DNA from: CAYWEM01 sp964457225
Lineage (GTDB): Bacteria > Acidobacteriota > Aminicenantia > UBA2199
Direction: 5' to 3'
NCBI GenBank assembly: GCA_964457225.1
Contig: CAYWEM010000007.1
Span: forward strand, 1-64,000
DNA: 64,000 bases
The notes below the pieces were generated by a model that worked only from the letters and a program-made list of their open reading frames with translations, was not told the origin of the DNA and did no database searches. Below, one piece after another: positions 43,303 to 51,545 of the stretch (the stretch's first letter is position 1; every line of letters starts with the position of its first letter). The translations under genes were made by a program, and so were the position numbers.

Positions 43303-43950
43303 TTAAAGTTGTGATTTTACACCGGCTGTCAGTTTAGGAAGCAGTGTTTTAGCCTCAGCAAGAAAACGTGATTCGGTCAGGTTCAAGAGATCAAGAAGAT
43401 CAGGCGGAAAGGTCTCCAGCCGGTAGACGAAGTAATCCGGCTCGAAAAGCGCCTTCTGCCGGGCCAGGTGAATCGCTCGGCTCCAGTCTATGGAAATCAC
43501 CTCGGATATGGTGATCAGGTCAAATACGTCTTTTGGCTCGTCCCGGCTGACAACGGCGGTGATTTTGTTACTGAGAATGTTGAGAATATTGTCAATACGA
43601 TAGCCCTGCGGGCTCAATTCAATAGGGCCCTGGTGTATGACCCGGTCATTTACCAGGTCAATCGTCAGCGATTCTTCAAAAAGGATGCGGATGAAATCAC
43701 GGCTGTCGGTAATCAGCGACAGGGAATACTTCGAGCTTTCCAGTTTTTGCAGAAAAACTCTGGCCTGATCGCGAAAAAGATTCGGATCAGGACAAAAAAA
43801 ATCAAGATCTTCGGAATAGCGTCGGCAGGCGATAAACCTGTGCAGGCAGGTACCTCCGGTGAGATAAAAAACGGTTTCGCACTCCAGCATGCTTTGCAGT
43901 ACGGAATCCTGCAGGGCGTAGAGGTTTACAAAATCGGTTGGCGCAGCCAT
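43303..43950 (-). CDS. AbiEii/nucleotidyltransferase-type toxin-like protein
   Basis: A 215-residue protein of the MNT/AbiEii-like nucleotidyltransferase fold: LTGGTCLHRFIACRRYSEDLDFF holds the GGS/T and DxD active-site motifs, and TIDLVNDRV is a later conserved Asp segment. Members act as toxins, tRNA nucleotidyltransferases or house-keeping enzymes of unknown target. ATG 43950 overlaps the end of the upstream gene by 25 nt, as in toxin-antitoxin operons. Confidence 0.82.
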   Translation of the reverse strand: MAAPTDFVNLYALQDSVLQSMLECETVFYLTGGTCLHRFIACRRYSEDLDFFCPDPNLFRDQARVFLQKLESSKYSLSLITDSRDFIRILFEESLTIDLVNDRVIHQGPIELSPQGYRIDNILNILSNKITAVVSRDEPKDVFDLITISEVISIDWSRAIHLARQKALFEPDYFVYRLETFPPDLLDLLNLTESRFLAEAKTLLPKLTAGVKSQL

Positions 43951-44252
43951 TGAGGCTCTTCCTCCCAAACCGTACCGGCGATAATGGCCTGGGCCAGGGA
44001 ACGGCGGCGCTGTGCCGGCCCCGTTACTGTTATGGATGAGATCAATCGCAGGGCGTCATCCCTGGAAAACAAGGCCAGCAGTCTGCAGGCCGGACTTAAG
44101 CTGTTGCTGACGATACGGGACACAAAAAAGCGCAGGAAATACTGGTCATTGCCGGAAATTTTCTGCTTGGCGGTATGCAGGTCAATCCGGTAATCCCCCC
44201 GGAAGAGTTCATCCAACGTCCGCTGCAGTTGCTTTTCATTCTGTATTTCCAT
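43926..44252 (-). CDS. Partner gene upstream of AbiEii-type protein (possible antitoxin)
   Basis: A 108-residue helical protein of unknown family, basic in composition (NEKQLQRTLDELFRGDYRIDL). It precedes and overlaps the nucleotidyltransferase gene by 25 nt, so a cognate antitoxin or partner role is a reasonable inference. No DNA-binding motif is clear. ATG 44252 has no ribosome site, and an extended -10 lies just 7 nt upstream, so the mRNA may be leaderless. Confidence 0.6.
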   Translation of the reverse strand: MEIQNEKQLQRTLDELFRGDYRIDLHTAKQKISGNDQYFLRFFVSRIVSNSLSPACRLLALFSRDDALRLISSITVTGPAQRRRSLAQAIIAGTVWEEEPQWLRQPIL

Positions 44253-44258
44253 GATGAA

Positions 44259-44267
44259 ATGATAACA
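44259..44267 (-). promoter_or_regulatory. Extended -10 element of the AbiEii-type operon
   Basis: TGTTATCAT (44267-44259) on the minus strand. Transcription should start at about 44252, the A of the ATG. No good -35 is present. Confidence 0.5.
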
Positions 44268-44518
44268 TAAATAAAATTTCAGGAATACAAAAAACCCCGG
44301 AGCCTTGAGATGGTCTTGCTTGTCAAGACCGATATTGAATTAATAAGTTGAAGACGGGAAGCCATATAAAATAATTGTATTTCCTCAATCGGACCATAAT
44401 AAGTTGACTTTTTGAGGAGCCCGGCAAATGCGTTTATACAGGATCCCATCAGGATTATTTTCGGATTAGAATAATTTGGCTCATGGGGCTTAGCCGTTTA
44501 AATATTCAATAGGATCTT

Positions 44519-44620
44519 GTGAAAACGATTATTTTTATTATTCTAGGGGTGGTAGGTTTCTTTCTGGTAGAATCAATCGAAAGCGAATCCAGGGAGACCG
44601 TTAACACATCAAATCATTAA
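44519..44620 (+). CDS. Possible 33-residue hydrophobic mini-protein
   Basis: A short open frame from GTG 44519 to TAA 44620: MKTIIFIILGVVGFFLVES then a polar acidic tail. The first 17 residues could be a signal or TM helix. AGGA lies 4 nt before the start. There is no homologue I know; a chance ORF remains possible. Confidence 0.35.
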   Translation: MKTIIFIILGVVGFFLVESIESESRETVNTSNH

Positions 44621-44736
44621 GCAATTAATCACGATCTTATTCCGGCGTTTTCGTCTCAAACGCAAGTCTTGGTAATTAAGAGATTGTCCGCGGCAAGAAA
44701 CAAATCGATGGTTTTTACGGAAAGCGAAGTTCGTAA

Positions 44737-45981
44737 TCAGATGGATTTACGTTTGTTTTTCAGTTTTATTTCCGGCATTCGATCAATTATTTTCATAAAT
44801 TGTTCAGCGATTAGATAGGCATTTTCAGTATCAATCCCGGACGATGCTGCAAACTCTTCGATATCGATTTCTTTACCCGCATTATGGGCCTCTGTGAGAT
44901 GGTTGATGAATTTGTTCATTTTCTCCAGTCCTTTTGAAGCCTTTTTTTTAATCGGTTCTGAGAATGCTTTTTCATAAGGATTAAGTTGAATGTCTCTGTT
45001 GAGAATTTCATTTGCCGTTTGCAGCATATTGGGTGTTACCCGGTTCCCGGGGACGGTGGGCAGCTCAAATCCCATTTTCCTGAACCGCTCAATGAGTTTT
45101 GCATAGCCAAGGTCAGTCAGAGCTGAAAGAATAAGCCGATTTTTTTTCTTGTGATAGAAACAGGTGGAAAAATGGGGGAAATCTTCCCAGCGTTTTAGTG
45201 ACATCTTATAGAGCGGGGGCTTCCTTTCGATAAAAAAATAATCCACAAACTCTTCCGGGTTGAATTCTTCCTGGTGAAACTCTGAGCAGTTTAAGATCAG
45301 CATGTTGTTCTTGTGATACGTGAGAGGCATCTCGCCGCTTATCCACAGCATTGACCAGGGCAAAGGGTCCTGTTCGACCAGGTCCGGTATCTGGTCCATG
45401 GAAGTAATATCAGAATCCAATTGTCGTCCGAAAAAGAGCAGGTCAGAGGGGATAATACCTTGAAAGTAGGCATGTGCCCCGTATGTTTGCCAGCATTTCC
45501 CGTTGAAAGCAATCAGGAAGAGGTAAAGGGGCATTGGGTCGATTTTTTTTACTTTATCCGCAAGACTTTGAGAATAAAGCAGGAAATTTTCGTTGGTCAG
45601 CACATCAAGCATTTCGAAAAAGTTTGGAGCCGGATTGCTCTTGATTGAGCAGAAGGAATAGCGCCAGGGGTTTTCGATTTGAAATGACAAGAATTCTCTT
45701 TCATGGTCGCTTCGACATAGTATTTTACGGTGATTTATATACTGCCTTGCGTAACCGTTTCTACGGAAGAGCTGAAAAGCGACATGTTGAGATATTAACC
45801 AGGATGACCAATTATCAGGCATCTTTTGCATGATTGAGCGATACTTTCCGAGTTTTTTTGCAAAAACCTTATCCAGTCCCTCTCGTTCAGCGCAGTAGTA
45901 AATCAGGAAATCGGTCACCAAGGTTGCCAGCAATTCGCTTTGCTTCATGCAGATCTTTTCGATTTCAAGATAGTCAGTCAA
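44737..45981 (-). CDS. Hypothetical protein, 414 residues, unknown function
   Basis: No family recognised. The product is soluble, mixed basic/acidic, with many aromatic residues (NPWRYSFCSIKSNPAPNFFEM; LPWSMLWISGEMPLTYHKNNMLILN) and a C-terminal helical, Lys-rich tail (KKKASKGLEKMNKFINHL...). TTG 45981 is chosen since AAGGGAGGA (45988-45996) lies 6 nt upstream; an ATG at 46062 (adding 27 residues) coincides with the predicted transcription start. The A/T-rich composition differs from flanking genes, consistent with horizontal origin. Confidence 0.7.
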   Translation of the reverse strand: MTDYLEIEKICMKQSELLATLVTDFLIYYCAEREGLDKVFAKKLGKYRSIMQKMPDNWSSWLISQHVAFQLFRRNGYARQYINHRKILCRSDHEREFLSFQIENPWRYSFCSIKSNPAPNFFEMLDVLTNENFLLYSQSLADKVKKIDPMPLYLFLIAFNGKCWQTYGAHAYFQGIIPSDLLFFGRQLDSDITSMDQIPDLVEQDPLPWSMLWISGEMPLTYHKNNMLILNCSEFHQEEFNPEEFVDYFFIERKPPLYKMSLKRWEDFPHFSTCFYHKKKNRLILSALTDLGYAKLIERFRKMGFELPTVPGNRVTPNMLQTANEILNRDIQLNPYEKAFSEPIKKKASKGLEKMNKFINHLTEAHNAGKEIDIEEFAASSGIDTENAYLIAEQFMKIIDRMPEIKLKNKRKSI

Positions 45982-46068
45982 GGATAGTCCTCCCTTCGAT
46001 AACTTCGGCCGCAATAGCGGCATTTTTACTTTTCGAGAGAGTGAAAATGGAATTCTTTTCATTCCGCG

Positions 46069-46097
46069 ATTGTACTATATTTTTTTGTTTTATCTAA
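46069..46097 (-). promoter_or_regulatory. Probable promoter of the 414-residue protein gene
   Basis: On the minus strand TTAGAT (46097-46092), 17-bp spacer, TACAAT (46074-46069). Confidence 0.45.
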
Positions 46098-46141
46098 CTG
46101 GTTGTTTAGTCCAAGCACTCGTAGTGCCGAAAGAGGGGAGT

Positions 46142-46174
46142 AAAAAATCTTGTAACCGGGGAGGTATAACCCGG
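46142..46174 (-). terminator. Possible terminator after phoR
   Basis: Minus strand: CCGGG (46174-46170) pairs with CCCGG (46160-46156), followed some 8 nt later by a T-run (46147-46142). The distance to the T-run is longer than usual, so the call is weak. Confidence 0.35.
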
Positions 46175-46199
46175 CGGCATGGATGCTTGAAATCGGTAT

Positions 46200-47936
46200 T
46201 CAGCTGCTGGTTTGAAAGGGTAGGGATATGGAAAACACGCTGCCACGGCCCTCGGTGCTCTGCACCCGGATTTCACCACCGTGCAGGTGGACGATGTGCT
46301 TGACGATGGCCAGGCCCAGCCCGGTACCGCCGTTCTGACGGGAACGCGCCTTGTCAACCAGGTAGAACCTTTCAAAAATGCGCGGCAGATGCTCGGCCGC
46401 GATGCCCCGGCCGTTGTCCCGGCACTCGATCAGCAGGCGGCCGGCTTCGAGCCCCAGGCTGATGGCAACGCCGCCCTGATCGGTGTACTTGACTGAATTG
46501 TCCAGCAGGTTGATCAGCATCTGCTCCAGCCGGAAGCGGTCGCCTTTAAACTCGGCCATTTCAACCTCGGGCGCTATCGATACTTCAATAGTCAGTTTTT
46601 TTTCCCGCAGTTTTTTTTCAAACAGTACGCGCAATTCGGCCAGCAGATCGGGCCATTTGATGATTTCCCGCTGCAGCTTGACTTCCCTTGATTCCAGCTC
46701 GGCCAGGGTCAGCAGGTCTCGGGTCAGGTCGATCAGGCGGTCGGTATGGCGCAGTATTACTTCGAGGTGTTTTTTTTCATCACCCCGGGCTTCCTCGGCC
46801 AGGGTTTCGGCATAGCCCTTGATGGCGGTCAGCGGTGTGCGTAATTCGTGTGATACATTGGCCACGAAGTCCTTTTTCTGGGTTTCCAGTTGCCTTGATT
46901 CCGAAAGATCGTGCAGGGTGATAACCCAGCCACCGGGAGGCGGCAGGGGGGAAACCCGGGCCAGGTAACTGCGGCCCTGGAAATCGAATTCACCGAAAAT
47001 GCTTTTTTCGGCGGCCTGGCGGACCAGGTCGGCCAGCTCGCGACTGCGCAGGTATTGCCAGTACGGTTTGCCTGTCGGGTCGGCTTCGCCGATGAGCTGG
47101 CGGAAACGCGGCCCGGCGCGCAGTATGTTTTCCTGGCTGTCGATGACCAGCAGACCGTCTGAGATGGAATAAAGAATTGCCTCCAGTTCGGCCTGGCTGC
47201 GATTCAGCTTTTTCATGGTGTCGCGCTGGGCCTCGGCCATTTCGTTGAAATCCTGGGCCAGCTGGCCGAGTTCATCCTTGCGTCTCAAGTCCAGTTGGCT
47301 TTGCCAGTTGCCGTCTTTCAGGTTGCGGGCCGCCCGGGCCAAGTTGGAGATCGGCCGGATCAGGTTACGGGAAAGCAGCAGGGAGAAGAGCACAGATAGA
47401 AACAGCAGGGCCAGCAGGGCGATCTGCTGGTTCCAGTGCCAGGGAAAAAAGCTTTCATCGATGTCCCTTACAAAGAGGCTGAGCCGCAGCGCGGCCACCG
47501 TTTTTCCCTCAACTTCCAGGGGCAGGGCCAGGTAAAGCATGCGCTCCTGCAGGGTGAAACTGTAATTGAAATTCCATTGCTGCGCACCAAGCAGGGCGGC
47601 GGCGATTTCCGGCCGGTCCAGGTGGTTTTCCATCAGCCCGGCATCCTGGTTGGAATCGGCCATTACCCGGCCCCGGGGATCGACCAGGGTCAGGCGGACC
47701 TGGCTGAGCCGACCTTTCTCCCTGACGATCCGCTCTATCTGCTCCGGCTCAAGTTCGGTCCAACTTGAGCTCATCTCGGCGCTGATCAGGTTGCCCAGTC
47801 TTTGCAACTGTTCCAGGGAAAGCTGCAGGTGAAAAGACCTGGCCTGTTTCAGGCTCAGACTGTAAAAAGCCAGGGCCAGTCCCAGGCAGAGAACGAAAAA
47901 TGCCAGGAAGAACTTCCAGAATATTTTTTTTTTCAT
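46200..47936 (-). CDS. phoR: Phosphate-regulon sensor histidine kinase PhoR
   Basis: A 578-residue sensor kinase: TM helix (about 6-27), extracytoplasmic domain, second TM (about 168-190), HAMP (about 190-245), PAS (about 250-345), HisKA with VSHELRTPL (His363) and HATPase_c (LLDNSVKYT; DNGRGI; GGTGLGLAIVKHI). It phosphorylates PhoB when phosphate is short; PhoU and the Pst transporter hold it in check (family knowledge). Overlaps phoB by 4 nt and ends the pst-pho operon. Confidence 0.95.
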   Translation of the reverse strand: MKKKIFWKFFLAFFVLCLGLALAFYSLSLKQARSFHLQLSLEQLQRLGNLISAEMSSSWTELEPEQIERIVREKGRLSQVRLTLVDPRGRVMADSNQDAGLMENHLDRPEIAAALLGAQQWNFNYSFTLQERMLYLALPLEVEGKTVAALRLSLFVRDIDESFFPWHWNQQIALLALLFLSVLFSLLLSRNLIRPISNLARAARNLKDGNWQSQLDLRRKDELGQLAQDFNEMAEAQRDTMKKLNRSQAELEAILYSISDGLLVIDSQENILRAGPRFRQLIGEADPTGKPYWQYLRSRELADLVRQAAEKSIFGEFDFQGRSYLARVSPLPPPGGWVITLHDLSESRQLETQKKDFVANVSHELRTPLTAIKGYAETLAEEARGDEKKHLEVILRHTDRLIDLTRDLLTLAELESREVKLQREIIKWPDLLAELRVLFEKKLREKKLTIEVSIAPEVEMAEFKGDRFRLEQMLINLLDNSVKYTDQGGVAISLGLEAGRLLIECRDNGRGIAAEHLPRIFERFYLVDKARSRQNGGTGLGLAIVKHIVHLHGGEIRVQSTEGRGSVFSISLPFQTSS

Positions 47937-48646
47937 GGTTCTATCTTGTAGCCCACTCCGCGGATGCTTTTTATGAGAGAACCGGCCGGGCCCAGTTTTT
48001 CGCGCAGGTTCTTGATGTGAACGTCAATGGTCCGGTCGATGACGTCTTTTTCATCGCCCCAGAGGTTGTCGAGAATGTGTTCACGGGAAAAGACCCAGCC
48101 GGGCTTGCGGCTGAGAATCAACAGGATGGAAAACTCGGTGGATGTCAAGGCGATCGGATGATCGTTGACCAGGGCGGTGTGCCGGCCCTGGTCGATGGCC
48201 AGCATGTCTCCGACCCTGACCAGGTTGGCTTTTTCTTCGGCCGGCCCACTGCTGCGTCTCAGGACGGCCTTGACCCTGGCCACCAGTTCCGCCGGAGAAA
48301 AGGGTTTGACCAGGTAATCGTCGGCGCCCAGCTCCAGGCCGAGCACAACATCGGTTTTTTCGCCCTTGGCGGTCAGGATTAAAATGGGCAGAGTGCTGGT
48401 GCGGGTTTCCCTTTTCAGTGTCTTGCAGATTTCCAGCCCGTCTCCGTCAGGCAGCATCAGGTCGAGTACCAGCAATTCGGGCAGTTGCTTTTCCAGGTAC
48501 TGGAACAGAGGCCTGGCGGCGGTAAAACCTTTTACCCTGAAGCCGGCCCGGGACAGGTGCAGGGAAATCAATTCCAGGATGTCCGGCTCATCGTCGACTA
48601 CGGCGATTATGCCTTTCGGGGAACTGGGGGGCTGTAATGGATTCAA
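47933..48646 (-). CDS. phoB: Phosphate-regulon response regulator PhoB
   Basis: A 237-residue OmpR/PhoB-type regulator: receiver with acidic pair Asp18-Asp19 and phospho-acceptor Asp62 in LVLDLMLPDGDG, then the winged-helix effector (LTSTEFSILLILSRKPGWVFSREHILDNLWG, DRTIDVHIKNLREKLG, IRGVGYKIEP). Start TTG 48646 follows CGGGAGAGAAATAA. It binds Pho boxes; one is proposed before pstS. Confidence 0.96.
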   Translation of the reverse strand: MNPLQPPSSPKGIIAVVDDEPDILELISLHLSRAGFRVKGFTAARPLFQYLEKQLPELLVLDLMLPDGDGLEICKTLKRETRTSTLPILILTAKGEKTDVVLGLELGADDYLVKPFSPAELVARVKAVLRRSSGPAEEKANLVRVGDMLAIDQGRHTALVNDHPIALTSTEFSILLILSRKPGWVFSREHILDNLWGDEKDVIDRTIDVHIKNLREKLGPAGSLIKSIRGVGYKIEP

Positions 48647-48683
48647 TTATTTCTCTCCCGGTCAATATCGGCGCCGGCGTGGC

Positions 48684-49349
48684 TCAAGGCAGCTCCCGGC
48701 GATGGCGGATGATCTTGCCCTCGATCATGTAAATCACATCCTCGGCGATATTGGTGGCGTGATCGGCTATGCGCTCCAGGTGTCGGCAGATGCGCAGGTA
48801 TTCGACCAGGAGGTCGGTATGCTGCGGCTGTTTTTTAATCTCGTCTTTTAACTCCTGGAACAGGGCGTGAACAGTCTGATCTATTTTCAGGTCCGCTTCG
48901 CGTACCTGGTGGGCCAGTTTTAGATCCAGTCTGACCAGTGCGTCGAGGCAGTTGCGCAGAACTTCCTGGACACTGCGGCAAAGCGGGCCGAAATCTACGG
49001 TCAGTCCGATCGGCGCTTTCCCGGAAATGCGCAGGGAACGCTCAGCGATGTTGCCGGCCTCGTCACCGATCCGCTCCAGATCGTTGTTGATTTTCAGCAC
49101 GGCGATGATGAAACGCAGGTCAACCGCCACCGGCTGGTGCAGGGCCAGGATCTTGAGGCACTCTTCCTCGGTGTCCACTTCCCACTGGTCGGCCTGGTCA
49201 TCGGCCGCCAGAACCCGGCGGGCTATATCGATGTCCCTGGTCTGAATCGAGCTGATAGCTTCTTCCAGGTTTTTTTCTATCATGCCCCCGAAGAGGATGA
49301 TTCTTTTCTTCAGCCTGTCAATTTCTTTGTGCAAATGAACGGCCATCAC
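48684..49349 (-). CDS. phoU: Phosphate transport system regulator PhoU
   Basis: A 221-residue helical protein with both PhoU metal motifs: NDLERIGDEAGNIAE and CRHLERIADHATNIAEDV. Negative regulator linking PstB and PhoR. It sits between pstB and phoB, with 10 nt after pstB, in the standard operon order. Confidence 0.97.
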   Translation of the reverse strand: MMAVHLHKEIDRLKKRIILFGGMIEKNLEEAISSIQTRDIDIARRVLAADDQADQWEVDTEEECLKILALHQPVAVDLRFIIAVLKINNDLERIGDEAGNIAERSLRISGKAPIGLTVDFGPLCRSVQEVLRNCLDALVRLDLKLAHQVREADLKIDQTVHALFQELKDEIKKQPQHTDLLVEYLRICRHLERIADHATNIAEDVIYMIEGKIIRHRRELP

Positions 49350-49359
49350 TTACTCCTTG

Positions 49360-50181
49360 TTAACCGAAGCGCCCGGTCATGTAATCCTCGGTTTGTTTTT
49401 CACGTGGATTGGTGAACATCTTTGCCGTCTCACCGTATTCTATCAGTTCACCCTCGTATAGAAAAGCGGTGTGATCAGACACCCGGGCCGCCTGTTGCAT
49501 GTTGTGGGTAACTATGATTATGGTGTAGTTACCCTTCAATTCGGCGATCAGGTCTTCTATCCTGGTGGTGGCCCGCGGATCAAGAGCCGAGGTGGGCTCG
49601 TCCATCAGCAGGATGTCCGGATCAACGGCCAGGGCCCGGGCGATGCACAGGCGCTGCTGCTGGCCGCCCGATAACCCCAGGGCGTTGTCGTGCAGGCGGT
49701 CCTTGACCTCGTCCCAGAGGGCCGCCTTGATCAAACTGCGTTCGACTATTTCCTGCAGATCCTGGCGCCGGTAGCGGCGGTGCAACTGCACCCCGTAGGC
49801 AATGTTGTTGAAAATGGTCTTGGGAAATGGGTTCGGTTTTTGAAAAACCATGCCGATACGCTTGCGCAGGGTGACCACGTCAACCCTCGGTCCGTATACT
49901 TCCTGCCCGTCGTAGATCATTTTACCGCTGGCCCGGCAGCCGGGGATCAGGTCGTTCATGCGGTTCATGGCCCGAAGAAGGGTGCTTTTACCGCAACCGG
50001 AAGGGCCTATTATCGCCGTGACGCCGGCCTGGGGAAATTCAAGGCTGACTTCCCTGACCGCCTGGTTCTGCCAGTAGAAGACGGAAAACCGGTCGCAGAC
50101 CAGGGCTGTACCGTTTGCCGCGGCCGACTGTTTGTCTTCAAGCCGTTCGCGGGCTACCACGTTATCCAGAATGTTTATCAT
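49360..50181 (-). CDS. pstB: Phosphate ABC transporter ATP-binding protein PstB
   Basis: A 273-residue ATPase: Walker A GPSGCGKST, Q-loop VFQKPNPFPKTI, signature LSGGQQQRL, Walker B LLMDEPTSALD. NRMNDL is a PstB-specific segment. ATG 50181 gives the usual length; the in-frame upstream stretch lies in pstA. Starts 4 nt after pstA. Confidence 0.98.
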   Translation of the reverse strand: MINILDNVVARERLEDKQSAAANGTALVCDRFSVFYWQNQAVREVSLEFPQAGVTAIIGPSGCGKSTLLRAMNRMNDLIPGCRASGKMIYDGQEVYGPRVDVVTLRKRIGMVFQKPNPFPKTIFNNIAYGVQLHRRYRRQDLQEIVERSLIKAALWDEVKDRLHDNALGLSGGQQQRLCIARALAVDPDILLMDEPTSALDPRATTRIEDLIAELKGNYTIIIVTHNMQQAARVSDHTAFLYEGELIEYGETAKMFTNPREKQTEDYMTGRFG

Positions 50182-50185
50182 TTTT

Positions 50186-51544
50186 CTATCCTCTTGCTTT
50201 CTTGGCAATGCGACTGCGCAGGATGATGGCCAGCAGGTTGAGGGCCAGGACCAGCATGACCAGGACGAAGACCATGCCGAACTGGACATGCCTGATTTCA
50301 TCGACCGCCTGGTGCTCAGTGGCCAGGTTGTAGATGTTCCAGGGCAGGGCCGGGGTCGGTTCGTTGAAAACCTGTCCCAGGCGCAGGGGACGGCCGACAC
50401 TGACCGCGGCGGTAAAAATTATTGGAGCTGTTTCTCCGGCGGCCCGGCCCATGCTGATGATGATGCCGGTTAAAATCCCGGGCAGGGCGGCCGGCAGGAT
50501 GACCGTCGCCACCGTGTGCCAGCGGCTGGCGCCCAGGCTTAGAGCGGCTTCCTTGTAGGTCTGGGGTACGGCCATGATGGCTTCTTCCGAAGCTCTGATA
50601 ATGGTCGGCAGGATCAGCAGGGCCAGGGTCAACGAGCCGGCCAGCACACTCTTGGAACCTGACACCTTGATGGTGTTGATGAAAAAGGCCAGGCCGAACA
50701 GGCCGAAGACGATACTGGGCACTCCAGCCAGGGTGCTGATGAAGGTTCGCAGTCCGCGCACGACCAGGAGTTCTATTCTGCTGTCTCCGGCGAATTCGGT
50801 CAGGTAGATCGCCGAAATGATGCCGATGGGGATGGCGAAAAGCATGGCCCCGAAGGCCAGGTAAAAAGTGCCCAGCAATTCGGGCATGATACCGCCGAAA
50901 AAGTGAGCGTCATGTGAATCATCCAGCAGGAAACGCCAGTAGAACGTCAGCCTGGGCCGCATCATGGCCTCGATGTTTTCCTGCAAATAGGTAAAAATCG
51001 GCTCCAGGGAAGTGCCGCGGTAGAAATCAACCCTGGGCGACTTGACTTTGAATCCCATGGAAGAAGTGTTGCTGTGATCCCACTCCTCGATGTGCAGTAT
51101 TTCGTCCAGCTTGACCAGGGTGCGGTCCCACCTGGTCTGGCCGTATTGCTGGCGCAGCAGCACCGGGGTGTCATCGTCCGGCAAGGGGCCCAGCAGGTTC
51201 TTGATACTGCTTTTCAATTCGCGGTAAGGTTGGCGGAAATGATCACGCCTTTCATCTTCCATGCCGCGCATTTCTTTTTCGAAGGCGGCCATCATGGTGA
51301 AAAACGGTTCCCGGGCCCGGGCGGCCAACTCGTTTTCCCGGTCGATTGCAGCCCGGTCACCGCGATGAAACTGGGAGAACATCACTTTGCGGTATTCGAT
51401 GGTCCCCCGGAAGACGAAAGCGCCCAGGCCGCGGATGATTATCGGGGCCAGCAGGACGATCAGGGCCGCAGCCAGGAAGATGATCGAAAAGATTCCTGCT
51501 CCGGTGAATGAATTGTCAATCAGTTTTCTGGTTTGCAGTCTCAT
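50186..51544 (-). CDS. pstA: Phosphate ABC permease PstA with long N-terminal insert
   Basis: A 452-residue permease subunit, longer than usual PstA (about 280-300). One TM helix near the N-terminus is followed by a soluble, charged stretch of about 150 residues (RKVMFSQFHRGDRAAIDRENELAARAREPF onward), probably periplasmic. The C-terminal half holds the standard five-helix core with GASRWHTVATVILPAALPGI (EAA loop). The insert has no family I recognise. Confidence 0.95.
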   Translation of the reverse strand: MRLQTRKLIDNSFTGAGIFSIIFLAAALIVLLAPIIIRGLGAFVFRGTIEYRKVMFSQFHRGDRAAIDRENELAARAREPFFTMMAAFEKEMRGMEDERRDHFRQPYRELKSSIKNLLGPLPDDDTPVLLRQQYGQTRWDRTLVKLDEILHIEEWDHSNTSSMGFKVKSPRVDFYRGTSLEPIFTYLQENIEAMMRPRLTFYWRFLLDDSHDAHFFGGIMPELLGTFYLAFGAMLFAIPIGIISAIYLTEFAGDSRIELLVVRGLRTFISTLAGVPSIVFGLFGLAFFINTIKVSGSKSVLAGSLTLALLILPTIIRASEEAIMAVPQTYKEAALSLGASRWHTVATVILPAALPGILTGIIISMGRAAGETAPIIFTAAVSVGRPLRLGQVFNEPTPALPWNIYNLATEHQAVDEIRHVQFGMVFVLVMLVLALNLLAIILRSRIAKKARG

Positions 51545-51545
51545 G

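Larger units (their letters stand above)
44253..44736. other. A/T-rich intergenic stretch
   Basis: Apart from the possible mini-protein (44519-44620) and the extended -10 at 44259-44267, I see no gene, no convincing terminator and no repeat in this 484-bp stretch. It separates two minus-strand accessory units. Confidence 0.5.
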
